Assembly: GCF_018531495.1 (NCBI RefSeq)
Contig: NZ_JAHDTI010000003.1
Location: 62,001 to 126,000 of the forward strand
Source: Nonomuraea sediminis
GTDB lineage: Bacteria; Actinomycetota; Actinomycetes; Streptosporangiales; Streptosporangiaceae
Length of the DNA stretch: 64,000 nucleotides
Direction: 5' to 3'
Below, piece after piece: positions 17,701 to 24,671 of this stretch. The notes under the pieces were generated by a model that saw nothing but the letters and a program-made list of their open reading frames with translations, had not been told where the DNA came from and did not search any database. The position numbers and the translations under genes were made by a program. Every line of letters begins with the position of its first letter. The stretch's first letter is position 1.

Positions 17701-17814
17701 CCCCGGCGACAGCGCCAGCATCGCGACGACCGCGCGCTGCTTGCGCGTGCCGAGGTCGAGCCGGTTGCCGTCGGCGTCGTCGACCTCAAGCGGCCCGAAC
17801 AGTCTGATCTCCAT
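14722..17814 (-). CDS. AfsR/SARP-family regulator with AAA and TPR-like domains
   Basis: The product has 1030 residues from the ATG at 17812-17814 (MEIRLFGPLEV); an in-frame TTG at 17823 is possible. GAGG lies a few bases upstream. It has an N-terminal winged-helix OmpR-type DNA-binding domain (about 1-95, LGTRKQRAVVAMLAL), a bacterial transcriptional activation domain (about 100-245), an AAA ATPase with Walker A GEAGIGKTS (about 298-306) and Walker B LLLVLDDLHWAD, and a long helical C-terminus. This is the architecture of AfsR-type pathway activators. It is divergent from an FAD oxidase gene whose promoter has SARP-type repeats, so that gene is the probable target. Confidence 0.92.
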   Translation of the reverse strand: MEIRLFGPLEVDDADGNRLDLGTRKQRAVVAMLALSPGRVVPLDRLIEELWAGEAPAKATATLQAYISHLRRVLEPGRRPRTPPKVLLTREPGYLLDVTPGQVDLARFAAWAEDGRRLLRGERPADAVQRLEQALELWRGEPLAEFPDLAPDWPGEVRLGALEDLLAARIALGRASVPEAESLVSANPYRERAWGLLVRALYQAGRQADALSALREVRALLSDELGIEPGPELKRLEQAVFDQSPELDASDPAPVRLAEPAPAPSSRALVAREEQVRLVEERLAAARAGRGGLLLVTGEAGIGKTSLARAAADEASARGFRVAWGRCLEDGTAPAFWPWIKAGLIPAEVPGELFDLYDQVVAELRRGPLLLVLDDLHWADASSLKLLEYVAGELARTPALVVATLRPETPPGALSREAVRLPLPPFGQAEIGDYLRRHAVDADPGELLERSGGNPFYLTELLRLPAAERHLVPPGARDVIDWRVARLPDATAAALRAAAVAGREFRLDLLAAMLEVPFEEALSRLEPALAAGLLAEGADFRFSHALVRQALDTGLGRLERARLHLRAGEYLESLPGSDPAALAGHFAAASVAGGGPRAVRYAGLAAEEAGRRHGYAEAVALWELALANLPPGDSAGRSRLLTALAQARRTVGDAEGAARAAAEALAMAQRVDDRDAQVAAASATGGLSVWMWRPYGTVDEAMVATLESLLTGTGEAERATLLGTLGVELHYGPRRAEGERHAMEAVAIARRLGRPELLARTLSNYLLASFVPGRNTERRRAAEEMATIPGLAREARLVAAVTRMSCLLRAGELAEWERELAACDRLLAEVRRPELEAMVRVCECARHTLRAEWDQAEALLARFPSLTFGSTLWGSQARRLGLVYTCRRGQGRVGEILDELVAAADRPGPSPLRPMAILAALDTGDEALAGRLLGRWGAELREDWTADFVWPVWGLIAARLGTPDPAALYDRLLPIADQLMVLGVGSTAWGSVHDVLARLATRLDRPGAAARHAARAVETHRALGLTYWEA

Positions 17815-17819
17815 CGACC

Positions 17820-17848
17820 TCAAGTCAACCCCAAGTCCCGCTCAAAGG
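17820..17848 (+). promoter_or_regulatory. Three SARP-type direct repeats, 11-bp period
   Basis: Three heptamers, TCAAGTC (17820-17826), CCAAGTC (17831-17837) and TCAAAGG (17842-17848), are separated by exactly 4 bp, giving the 11-bp helical period typical of SARP boxes. They lie 22-50 bp before the ATG at 17870 and overlap the alternative TTG start of the divergent regulator. A weak -10 (around CGCTAG, 17858-17863) would place transcription so close to the ATG that a nearly leaderless message is possible. Confidence 0.7.
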
Positions 17849-17869
17849 TGAAAACGCACGCTAGGGGAC

Positions 17870-19123
17870 ATGAACGAACTGAAGAACATGATCAACGGCA
17901 GGGTGCTGCTCCCCGGCGACGACGGCTTCGACGCGGCCCGCACCCCGTGGAACCTGGCGGTGGATCAGCCCGTGCGCGCGGTGGTCGAGGCCGCCGACGC
18001 CGACGACGTGGCCGCCACGGTCGGCTACGCCCGGCTGAACGGGCTCGCGGTGACCGCGCAGGCCTCGGGGCACGGCGCCTCGGGCGCGACCGACGGCGCG
18101 ATCCTGCTGCGCACCCACCGGCTCGGCGGCGTGACGATCCGCGACGGCGTGGCGCGCGTGGGCGCGGGCGTGAAGTGGCAGCAGGTGCTCGACGCGGCGA
18201 GCCCGCTCGGGCTGACCGGGCTGGCGGGCAGCTCGCCCGCCGTGCCCGTGGTCGGTTACACCCTCGGCGGCGGGTTGAGCTGGTTCGGCCGCAGGTACGG
18301 CTGGGCGGCCGACAGCGTGCGCGCCTTCGACGCCGTCGACGCCGGCGGCGCGAAGGTCAGGGTGACGGCCGAGTCCGACCCCGACCTGTTCTGGGCGCTG
18401 CGTGGCGGCGGTGGCGACTTCGCGCTGGTCACCGCCGTCGAGTTCGACCTGCACCCCGCTCCGCACCTGTACGGCGGGCGGATCATGTGGCCGGTGGAGC
18501 GGGCGCCGGAGGTGCTCGAGGCCTTCCGCGAGGTCACCGCGGACGCGCCGGCCGAGCTGACGGTCTGGTTCGACCTGCTGAAGTTCCCCGGCGCGCCCGG
18601 CTACGTCGCGATCGACTGTACCTATCTGGGCGAGCACCCCGGCGCCCTGCTGCGCCCCTTCGACAAGATCGACGGAGCGATCTCCGACTCCCGGGGATCG
18701 CTGGCGGTCGCCGACCTGGGCTCGATCTCGGCCGAACCCACCGATCCCGGCCCCGGCATGGCCAGGGCGGAGCTGCTGACGGGGCTGGACGACGCGGTGG
18801 CCGGGATCCTGCTCGGCACGCCGATCGACCCGCTGATCAGCGTCCAGGTCCGCCACCTCGGCGGGGCGCTGGCGGGCAGGGTGGCCGAGCCGTACGGGCT
18901 GTACCTGTTCGGGCATCCTTCGACGGGCACTGCCGAGCGGATCGACGGGTTCCGCGAGTGGCTCGTGCCGTACACGACGGGGCGCAAGCCGTACACGCTG
19001 CTGGCGGCGGGCGAGAGCGCGACGGCGGCGTTCTCCGGCGCGGACCTGGCCAGGCTGCGCGACATCAAGCGGGCCAGGGACCCGCGCGGCGTCATCAGGG
19101 CGAACTTCCCCGTGCTTGACTGA
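17870..19123 (+). CDS. FAD-binding oxidoreductase (BBE/VAO family)
   Basis: The product has 417 residues. The FAD_binding_4 (PCMH) fold occupies about 30-200: PVRAVVEAADADDVAATVGYAR, the flavin-attaching motif QASGHGASG (its His is the usual 8-alpha-histidyl site), GYTLGGGLSWFGRRYGWAAD and GGGGDFALVTAVEFDLHP. The second (Cys) attachment site common in BBE enzymes is replaced by Ala (GWAAD), so attachment is probably single. The substrate is unknown. Such oxidases often act in specialised metabolism or on sugars. It is the probable target of the divergent SARP. Its 3' end overlaps the convergent Lrp gene by 29 nt. Confidence 0.87.
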   Translation: MNELKNMINGRVLLPGDDGFDAARTPWNLAVDQPVRAVVEAADADDVAATVGYARLNGLAVTAQASGHGASGATDGAILLRTHRLGGVTIRDGVARVGAGVKWQQVLDAASPLGLTGLAGSSPAVPVVGYTLGGGLSWFGRRYGWAADSVRAFDAVDAGGAKVRVTAESDPDLFWALRGGGGDFALVTAVEFDLHPAPHLYGGRIMWPVERAPEVLEAFREVTADAPAELTVWFDLLKFPGAPGYVAIDCTYLGEHPGALLRPFDKIDGAISDSRGSLAVADLGSISAEPTDPGPGMARAELLTGLDDAVAGILLGTPIDPLISVQVRHLGGALAGRVAEPYGLYLFGHPSTGTAERIDGFREWLVPYTTGRKPYTLLAAGESATAAFSGADLARLRDIKRARDPRGVIRANFPVLD

Positions 19124-19580
19124 CGGGGATCTCCAGGCCGGCCTTGACGCGGTCGAAGACGGGCAGCGTGTTGTAGCGCCTGATGTTGTCGTCGTTCTTG
19201 AACAGGTGCTCGCCCAGCTCTCTGCAGTGCGGCATGTCCCTGGCGGCGAGCACGACCACGTAGTCCCACTCCCCCGCCACCGCGTAGCACTGCTGCACCT
19301 CGGGCGTGGCCAGCATGCGCCCGGCGAAGCGCGCGTGGTGCTCGCTCGACTCGCGCTCCAGCGTCACGAGCACCACCGCGAGCAGCGCCCCGCCGACCGC
19401 GTCGGGCGCGAGCACCGCCACCTGCCGGTCGACGATGCCCGCCCGCTGATAGCGGCCGATGCGCCGCTGCACCGCGCTCGGCGACAGCCCGACCTCCTCG
19501 CCGAGCTGCCTGAGCGTACGGCCGGCGTCACGCTGCAGCAGGTCGAGCAGGTGGCGGTCGATCGGATCCAGGTCGGTCAC
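19095..19580 (-). CDS. Lrp/AsnC-family transcriptional regulator
   Basis: The product has 161 residues from a GTG at 19578-19580. The N-terminal HTH (TLRQLGEEVGLSPSAVQRRIGRYQRAGIV) is followed by a RAM effector domain with VQQCYAVAGEWDYVVVL. It is divergent from a threonine-dehydratase-like gene, the classic arrangement for an amino-acid-sensing Lrp protein controlling a catabolic enzyme. A 13-bp palindrome abuts its start codon. Threonine, serine or a related amino acid is the likely effector (inference from the neighbour). Confidence 0.9.
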   Translation of the reverse strand: MTDLDPIDRHLLDLLQRDAGRTLRQLGEEVGLSPSAVQRRIGRYQRAGIVDRQVAVLAPDAVGGALLAVVLVTLERESSEHHARFAGRMLATPEVQQCYAVAGEWDYVVVLAARDMPHCRELGEHLFKNDDNIRRYNTLPVFDRVKAGLEIPVSQARGSSP

Positions 19581-19593
19581 GCAACAATGTTGC
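19581..19593. promoter_or_regulatory. Palindromic Lrp-type operator
   Basis: GCAACA-A-TGTTGC is a perfect 13-bp dyad immediately upstream of the regulator's GTG and 57 bp before the divergent start at 19650. Short palindromes of this type are typical for AsnC/Lrp autoregulation. Confidence 0.6.
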
Positions 19594-19649
19594 GCGGGGG
19601 CGGGAAAAGTTTCAATCGGCGCCTCCGGCCCCGCGGTTATGGTCGCCGC

Positions 19650-20570
19650 ATGGAGATGGATCTGGACGTGAGCCGCATCGCGCAGGCGGCCAAGACGATC
19701 GACCCGGTGTTCCTGAACACGCCGCAGTACGTCGACGAGCAGCTCTCGGCCCGGCTCGGCCGCGAGGTCCTGGTCAAGGTGGAGACCGCCAACCCGCTGC
19801 GCTCCTTCAAGGGCCGCGGCGCCGACTTCCTGATGGCCGGCATCACGCCGGGCACCCGCACGGTCTGCGTGTCCTCCGGCAACTTCGGCCAGGCCATGGC
19901 CTACACCGGCCGCGCCCACGGCGTCCCCGTCGAGGTGTTCGTCCGGTCCGACATCAACCCGGCCAAGAGGGCGCGGATGGCGGCCTTCGGCGCGGAGGTG
20001 ATCGAGGTGGGCGACGATCCGCTGTCGGCCGCCCACGAGCACGTCGACAGGCATGCCGACCGGGTCTTCATCGCCGACGGCAAGGAGGCGGCCGTGGCCG
20101 AGGGCGCCGGGACGATCGGCCTGGAGCTGCTCGAGTCCGGCCCTTTCGACACGGTGGTCGTGCAGGTGGGCGACGGCGCGCTGATCAACGGCGTCGGCCT
20201 GTGGGTCAAGGAGCACGCGCCCGGCACGCGCGTCGTCGGCGTGTGCGCGGCCGGCGCGCCGTCGCTGGCCGAGAGCTGGCGCGCGGGTCACGTCGTGCGC
20301 AGGGGGCAGAACACGGTGGCCGAGGGCATCAACATCGACAACCCCGTGCCGGAGTCCGTCGAGCGGATGCGGCACCTGGTCGACGACTTCGTGCTGGTGG
20401 ACGACGAGGCGATCCTGGCCGCGGCCCGGCTGGCCAGGGACACGCTCGGCCTGCTGGTGGAGCCCGCCGGGGCGGCGGGGCTGGCCGCGATCACCACGCA
20501 CGACCTGCCGGGTCACCGCCTGGCCGCGATCCTGACCGGCAGCAACCTCCGCCCCGGCATCCTGGACTAG
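19650..20570 (+). CDS. Threonine/serine dehydratase-like PLP enzyme
   Basis: This 306-residue fold-type II PLP enzyme has the Schiff-base lysine in NPLRSFKGRGADF, the substrate-recognition loop SSGNFGQAMAYTGRAHGVPVEVF, and the ending PAGAAGLAAI before SNLRPGILD. No C-terminal ACT domain is present, so it looks like a catabolic rather than a feedback-regulated biosynthetic enzyme. The phosphate-binding glycine loop usual in threonine dehydratase is not obvious (VVVQVGDGALINGVG in its place). Ornithine cyclodeaminase or diaminopropionate ammonia-lyase activities are less likely alternatives. It is divergent from the Lrp regulator. Confidence 0.82.
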   Translation: MEMDLDVSRIAQAAKTIDPVFLNTPQYVDEQLSARLGREVLVKVETANPLRSFKGRGADFLMAGITPGTRTVCVSSGNFGQAMAYTGRAHGVPVEVFVRSDINPAKRARMAAFGAEVIEVGDDPLSAAHEHVDRHADRVFIADGKEAAVAEGAGTIGLELLESGPFDTVVVQVGDGALINGVGLWVKEHAPGTRVVGVCAAGAPSLAESWRAGHVVRRGQNTVAEGINIDNPVPESVERMRHLVDDFVLVDDEAILAAARLARDTLGLLVEPAGAAGLAAITTHDLPGHRLAAILTGSNLRPGILD

Positions 20571-20624
20571 CGCCCGCGACGCCCTTCCGCGAACTCCACG
20601 GTGAAGCCGAGCGCCCCCGAGCCG

Positions 20625-21209
20625 TCAGCCCAGGAGCGTTCGCATGCGGTCGATCTCGGCGGACTGGGAGCGGTCGATGTCGGTGGCCAGGCGGCGGATG
20701 CCGGGGTCGCGGCCCTGGCGCAGGACGGTGCCCGCCAGCTGGAGGGCGACCTCGTGGTGCTTGATCATCTGCTCGAGGAAGAGCCGGTCGAAGGCGGCGC
20801 CGTGGGCCGCCTCCAGCGCCGACAGGTCGTGGCCGGGACCGTGGCGGGGGCTGCGGCCCAGCTTGGCCAGCCACGTCGTGAGCCAGGTGATCTCCGCCTC
20901 CTGCGAGGCCCTGACCCGGCTCGCGACCGCCCTGACGGCCTCGGTGCCGGTGTGCCCGGGCACCAGCGCCGCCATCTCCAGCGCCTGCCGGTGGTGGTCG
21001 ACCATGGCCTCGGCGAAGCGCACGTCCGCGGCGTCGGGTTCGAGCGGCGGTGCCAGGGTCTGTCCGGGTGTGGCCGTGACGGCCTCGCGGCCCGGCTCGC
21101 CGGGAAGGATGACGGGCGGCCCGCCTGTGGGCACCACGCCGTGCGCGGGCTGCTGTGCCGTACACCCGCCGATGACTATTAACGCGGCAAACCAGGCGTT
21201 ACGGTTCAT
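20625..21209 (-). CDS. DUF305 lipoprotein
   Basis: The product has 194 residues. A short signal sequence ends in a lipobox (VIGGC, Cys 16), so it is a predicted lipoprotein. The DUF305 ferritin-like fold follows, with paired His motifs AEAMVDHHRQALEMA (about 68-82) and LEQMIKHHEVALQLA (about 144-158). Family members bind metals, often copper. A TTA codon occurs in the signal sequence (AALIV). It is divergent from the LVIVD lipoprotein gene with 32 bp between starts. The two lipobox regions are similar (GGCTAQQPA and AACTAQPPA), so they probably act together at the cell surface. Confidence 0.88.
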   Translation of the reverse strand: MNRNAWFAALIVIGGCTAQQPAHGVVPTGGPPVILPGEPGREAVTATPGQTLAPPLEPDAADVRFAEAMVDHHRQALEMAALVPGHTGTEAVRAVASRVRASQEAEITWLTTWLAKLGRSPRHGPGHDLSALEAAHGAAFDRLFLEQMIKHHEVALQLAGTVLRQGRDPGIRRLATDIDRSQSAEIDRMRTLLG

Positions 21210-21241
21210 CCTGGGGAGAATCTACGACGAACGGTGCCGCT

Positions 21242-22639
21242 ATGCGACGGGGTGTCTTAGCCGGATTTTTCGTGTTATCTCTGGCCGCTTGTACGGCGCA
21301 GCCGCCTGCACCGCCTCCCTCGAGCCCCGCCACCACCGCCGCGGTGGCGGCCGCGCCCAGCGAGCCGCACGCCACGATCAAGCCGGAAGACCTCGCCGCC
21401 TACGACAGAACAGCCACGCACAGCGGCAACCTGCGGCCCGTGGCCGGCGTGGCGCGGCGCGCGCCGTTCGACACCGACGCCGCCATCGGCTCCGACCTGG
21501 CCTTCACGGGGAACTACGCCATCGCCGGCAACTTCGAGGGCTTCATCGTCTACGACATCAGCCACCCCGAGCGGACCTCGATCGTCAGCCAGGTCTACTG
21601 CCCGGGGCCGCAGAACGACGTGACGGTCAGCGGCGACCTGCTCTTCCTGTCGGTCGACCAGCCGATGACGGGCCCGAGCTGCCGCAGCTCGGCGGCGCTC
21701 GACGCCGGCTGGGAGGGCATCCGGATCTTCGACCTGGCCGACAAGCGCAGCCCGCGCTACGTGGGCGCGGTCGCGGTCCCGTGCGGCTCGCACACGGCCA
21801 CCCTGGTCCCCGGCCCCACCCCGGAGGCCGTCTACCTGTACGTCTCCTCCGTGCCCACCCACCAGGGCGTGACACCGGCGTGCGAGGCGCACAAGGGCAA
21901 GATAGGCGTGGTCAAGGTCCCGGTGCGCGACCCGGCCAAGGCCGCGCTGGTGGGCGAGCCGGTCGTGCTGCCCGACGGCGGCACGCCGTTGCAGCGGCTC
22001 AGCTACGGCGGCTGCCACGACATCACGGTCTTCACCGCGCGCAAGCTCGCCGCCGCGGCCTGCATCGGTGACGGGCTCCTGCTCGACATCGCCGATCCCG
22101 AGCATCCCCAGGTGCTCGACCGGATCCAGGATCCCCAGCACTTCGGCTACTGGCACTCGGCCGTCTTCAACGCCGCCGGGACCAGGGTGGTCTTCTCCGA
22201 CGAGTTCGGCGGCGGCCTGTCGATCGTCTGCGACCCCAAGACCGGGCCGGATTACGGCGGCAACGGGATCTACGACATCTCCGGCGGGAAGCTGAAGCTG
22301 CGCGGCTACTTCAAGATCCCCCGTCCCGAGCTGGAGCCGGAGACCTGTAGCGCGCACAACGGCTCACTGATCCCGGTGGCCGGCCGCGACATCATGGTGC
22401 AGGGCTGGTACGAGGGCGGCGTGTCGGTCATCGACTTCACCGACCCCGAGCACGCCCGCGAGATCGCCTACTTCGAGCGCGGCCACTCCCCCGCCGAGTT
22501 CGGCGGCTCCTGGTCGGCGTACTTCTACCACGGCTACATCTACTCCAACGACATACTGAAGGGCCTGGACGTCCTCCAGCTCACCGGCGTCCCCTTCGCC
22601 GAGCCGCCCATCACCCAGCTGAACGCCCAAACCCAGTAG
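21242..22639 (+). CDS. LVIVD-repeat beta-propeller lipoprotein
   Basis: The product has 465 residues. The lipobox is LAAC (Cys about 17), followed by a Pro/Ala/Ser-rich spacer. The remainder carries LVIVD-type blades such as FEGFIVYDISHPERTSIV, GIRIFDLADKRSPRYVG, LLLDIADPEHPQVLD and VSVIDFTDPEHAREIAYF. Several Cys pairs in the propeller may form disulfides. Such proteins are extracytoplasmic with no proven activity. At least one TTA codon occurs near the start (RRGVLA). It is divergently paired with the DUF305 gene, a frequently seen actinobacterial pairing. Confidence 0.88.
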   Translation: MRRGVLAGFFVLSLAACTAQPPAPPPSSPATTAAVAAAPSEPHATIKPEDLAAYDRTATHSGNLRPVAGVARRAPFDTDAAIGSDLAFTGNYAIAGNFEGFIVYDISHPERTSIVSQVYCPGPQNDVTVSGDLLFLSVDQPMTGPSCRSSAALDAGWEGIRIFDLADKRSPRYVGAVAVPCGSHTATLVPGPTPEAVYLYVSSVPTHQGVTPACEAHKGKIGVVKVPVRDPAKAALVGEPVVLPDGGTPLQRLSYGGCHDITVFTARKLAAAACIGDGLLLDIADPEHPQVLDRIQDPQHFGYWHSAVFNAAGTRVVFSDEFGGGLSIVCDPKTGPDYGGNGIYDISGGKLKLRGYFKIPRPELEPETCSAHNGSLIPVAGRDIMVQGWYEGGVSVIDFTDPEHAREIAYFERGHSPAEFGGSWSAYFYHGYIYSNDILKGLDVLQLTGVPFAEPPITQLNAQTQ

Positions 22640-22762
22640 GTGCCACATCGACCGGCCTCCGGACGCCGTCGTGCTCGACCCGGGCTGCGGGCTGGACAGC
22701 CGCGGCTACCGGATCGGCCCGCCGCCGGGCGGGGCGAGGAGCGCTGGACAGGGCATGCTCCG

Positions 22763-23227
22763 CTACGCCTTCGGCTCGTGGCTCCCCACGATCTCCTCGC
22801 GCGGCAGGGCCGACAGCGTGCGCGTGACGCGTAGGAAGGCGGCACGGTCGGGCTCGGGGATGGCCGCGAGGAGGCGGTCCTCGTTGGCCCAGATCGCGCT
22901 CTGAACGGCGCGGCGGACCCGGCGTCCCTTGGCGGTGATGGCCAGCAGCCGGACGCGGCGGTCGTCCGGGTCCGGGGTGCGCTCGATGAGGCCCGCCTCC
23001 TGCAGCTCGTCCAGCGTGCCGATGATGCGGGTCTTGTCGGCGCCGATGGACTGGGCAAGCGCCGCCTGGGTCCGCATCGGCTCGCCGTCCAGGGCGTTGA
23101 GCACGGCATATCCCCACATGGACACCCCGTGCGCCGCCAGCACCGGCAGCTCGGCCGCGATCAGGTTGCGGACCAGCGGCTGCAACATCGCCGCGAGATC
23201 GCGCCGCTCGCCCTCGTGATCCGTCAC
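22763..23227 (-). CDS. MarR-family transcriptional regulator
   Basis: The product has 154 residues from a GTG at 23225-23227. Its winged-helix core reads QAALAQSIGADKTRIIGTLDELQEAGLIERTPDPDDRRVRLLAITAKG, shown here only as landmarks: the recognition region is ADKTRIIGTLDEL and the wing is PDPDDRRVRLL. It is divergent from a TIGR03086-like gene across a 52-bp AT-richer gap that contains ATAAGC twice. It probably represses that neighbour. The ligand is unknown. Downstream, 22640-22762 holds no gene. Confidence 0.88.
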   Translation of the reverse strand: MTDHEGERRDLAAMLQPLVRNLIAAELPVLAAHGVSMWGYAVLNALDGEPMRTQAALAQSIGADKTRIIGTLDELQEAGLIERTPDPDDRRVRLLAITAKGRRVRRAVQSAIWANEDRLLAAIPEPDRAAFLRVTRTLSALPREEIVGSHEPKA

Positions 23228-23244
23228 CCCCGGAAGCGTACTCC

Positions 23245-23276
23245 TTGACAGATAATAAGCTTCTGCACATCATAAG
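23245..23276 (+). promoter_or_regulatory. Promoter for the TIGR03086-like gene
   Basis: A consensus -35 TTGACA (23245-23250) lies about 18 bp before an AT-rich -10 region (ATCATA/CATAAG, around 23269-23276), directly before the ATG at 23280. ATAAGC occurs twice (23255-23260 and 23272-23277), 17 bp apart, and may be the MarR site. The short leader implies weak or no Shine-Dalgarno use. Confidence 0.5.
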
Positions 23277-23279
23277 CCC

Positions 23280-23885
23280 ATGCACACTAACTTGAACATC
23301 GTCGCCCTGGACGCCGTCGCGGTCCGCACGAGCGTCGAGCTCGCGACCCATGCCAAGCCCGCAGATCTGGCGCGTCCCACGCCCTGCGTCGGGTGGACCT
23401 TGCACGGACTGCTGGCGCACATGGCCACGCAGCATTACGGCTTCGCCGCCGCCTCCCGCGGCGAGTCGGACCTGGCGTTGTGGAAGCTGCGCCCGCTCGG
23501 CGACGACCCGGTCGGGGCCTACCGCGCCTCGGCGGAGCACGTCCTGGCGGCCTTCGCCGGGGACGGCGTGCTGACCCGCGACTTCCCGCTGCCGGAGTTC
23601 ACCGCCGCCCAGATCTTCCCTGCCCGGCAGGCGATCGGCTTCCACTTCATCGACTACGTGGTCCACTCCTGGGACGTCGCCAGAACCCTCGACCTCCCGT
23701 TGAGCTTCACCCAGGACGTCCTGGACGCGGCGCTGCCCATCGCCCAGGCGGTCCCCACCGGCGCCTACCGCGAGGCCCCCGGCGCGGCCTTCGCCCCCGA
23801 GGTCCCCTGGACCGGCGGCACGACCCTGGACCGGATCCTCGCCCTCCTCGGCCGCGACCCCGCCTGGACGGCCCCCCACGCCTAG
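23280..23885 (+). CDS. TIGR03086-type DinB/maleylpyruvate isomerase-like protein
   Basis: The product has 201 residues with PTPCVGWTLHGLLAHMATQHYGF (split: CVGWTLHGLLAHM then TQHYGF) and, later, FHFIDYVVHSWDVARTL. The His residues in LLAHM, QHYGF and VHSWD form the family's metal site. This is a mycothiol-associated fold in actinomycetes. The individual substrate is not predictable. It is divergently controlled with the MarR gene. Its stop overlaps the convergent enoyl-CoA hydratase stop by 4 nt. Confidence 0.83.
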   Translation: MHTNLNIVALDAVAVRTSVELATHAKPADLARPTPCVGWTLHGLLAHMATQHYGFAAASRGESDLALWKLRPLGDDPVGAYRASAEHVLAAFAGDGVLTRDFPLPEFTAAQIFPARQAIGFHFIDYVVHSWDVARTLDLPLSFTQDVLDAALPIAQAVPTGAYREAPGAAFAPEVPWTGGTTLDRILALLGRDPAWTAPHA

Positions 23886-24622
23886 AAGGCGCCGTGGCGC
23901 CCCTCGCCGGAGGTGAAGCGGGCGGCGCCGTCGACGGCGTCGGGGAGGGAGACCAGGCCGTGGCGCAGCTCGTTGCGTATGGCCTCCTCCTCCGGCAGGG
24001 GCGCCTGCTCGAGGGCCGACAGGCGGTCGCCACGCAGGCACAGCTGCGGGAACGCGGCGATCTCCCTGGCCAGGGCCTCCGCCTGCCGGCGGGCCTGGCC
24101 GTTGGGGACCACCCGGTTGGCCAGGCCCATGGCGTGCGCCTCCTGGGCCGAGACCGGGCGTCCCGTGAGGATCAGGTCGAGGGCGCGCGACAGGCCGATG
24201 AGGCGCGGCAGCCGTACCGTGCCGCCGTCGATGAGGGGGACGCCCCAGCGGCGACAGAAGACGCCGAAGACCGCGTCCTCCTCGGCGACGCGCAGGTCGC
24301 ACCAGAGGGCCAGCTCCAGGCCGCCCGCGACCGCGTGCCCCGAGATCGCGGCGATGACGGGCTTCGACAGGCGCATCCGGGTCGGGCCCATCGGGCCGTC
24401 GCCGTCCTCGCCTACGTGGTTGTCCAGGCTCCTCAGGTCCGCGCCCGAGCAGAACGTGCCGCCCTCGCCCCACAGCACGGCCACCGCCGCGTCACCGGCC
24501 TCGAACTCGCGGAAGGCGTCGGCCAGCGCGTCGGCGGTCTTGCGGTCGACCGCGTTGCGCACTTCGGGCCTGCTGAGCACGACGGTGAAGACGGGACCGT
24601 CGCGCTCGATCCTGACACTCAT
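23882..24622 (-). CDS. Enoyl-CoA hydratase/isomerase family protein (crotonase)
   Basis: This 246-residue crotonase-fold protein carries NAVDRKTADALADAF, the first oxyanion-hole segment GEGGTFCSGADLRSL and the second GHAVAGGLELALWCDLRVAEEDAVFG. The ATG at 24620-24622 is chosen over the TTG at 24634 because GGGAG lies just upstream. A Glu is present at the first catalytic position (GGLELAL), while the second position is not clearly a Glu, so hydratase activity is plausible but not certain. It lies 49 bp downstream of another crotonase gene. Confidence 0.86.
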   Translation of the reverse strand: MSVRIERDGPVFTVVLSRPEVRNAVDRKTADALADAFREFEAGDAAVAVLWGEGGTFCSGADLRSLDNHVGEDGDGPMGPTRMRLSKPVIAAISGHAVAGGLELALWCDLRVAEEDAVFGVFCRRWGVPLIDGGTVRLPRLIGLSRALDLILTGRPVSAQEAHAMGLANRVVPNGQARRQAEALAREIAAFPQLCLRGDRLSALEQAPLPEEEAIRNELRHGLVSLPDAVDGAARFTSGEGRHGAF

Positions 24623-24671
24623 GGCATCTCCCAACGCTCCATGTCAAAGCCTGCCCCATGGAGCCTGGGTG

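Noticed and set aside
13564..19119. 1851-codon open frame on the plus strand
   Set aside because: Runs antisense to the LigD-type gene and the AfsR-like gene and then out of frame through the FAD oxidase. Composition is Arg/Gly/Ala shadow coding with no domain.
22686..22760. GC-rich dyads in the LVIVD/MarR gap as terminator
   Set aside because: Arms are short and imperfect in several alternative pairings, so no reliable hairpin can be named.
22611..24473. 620-codon minus-strand frame across MarR and enoyl-CoA hydratase
   Set aside because: Different frame from both real genes, low-complexity Arg/Gly/Pro product, no ribosome site.
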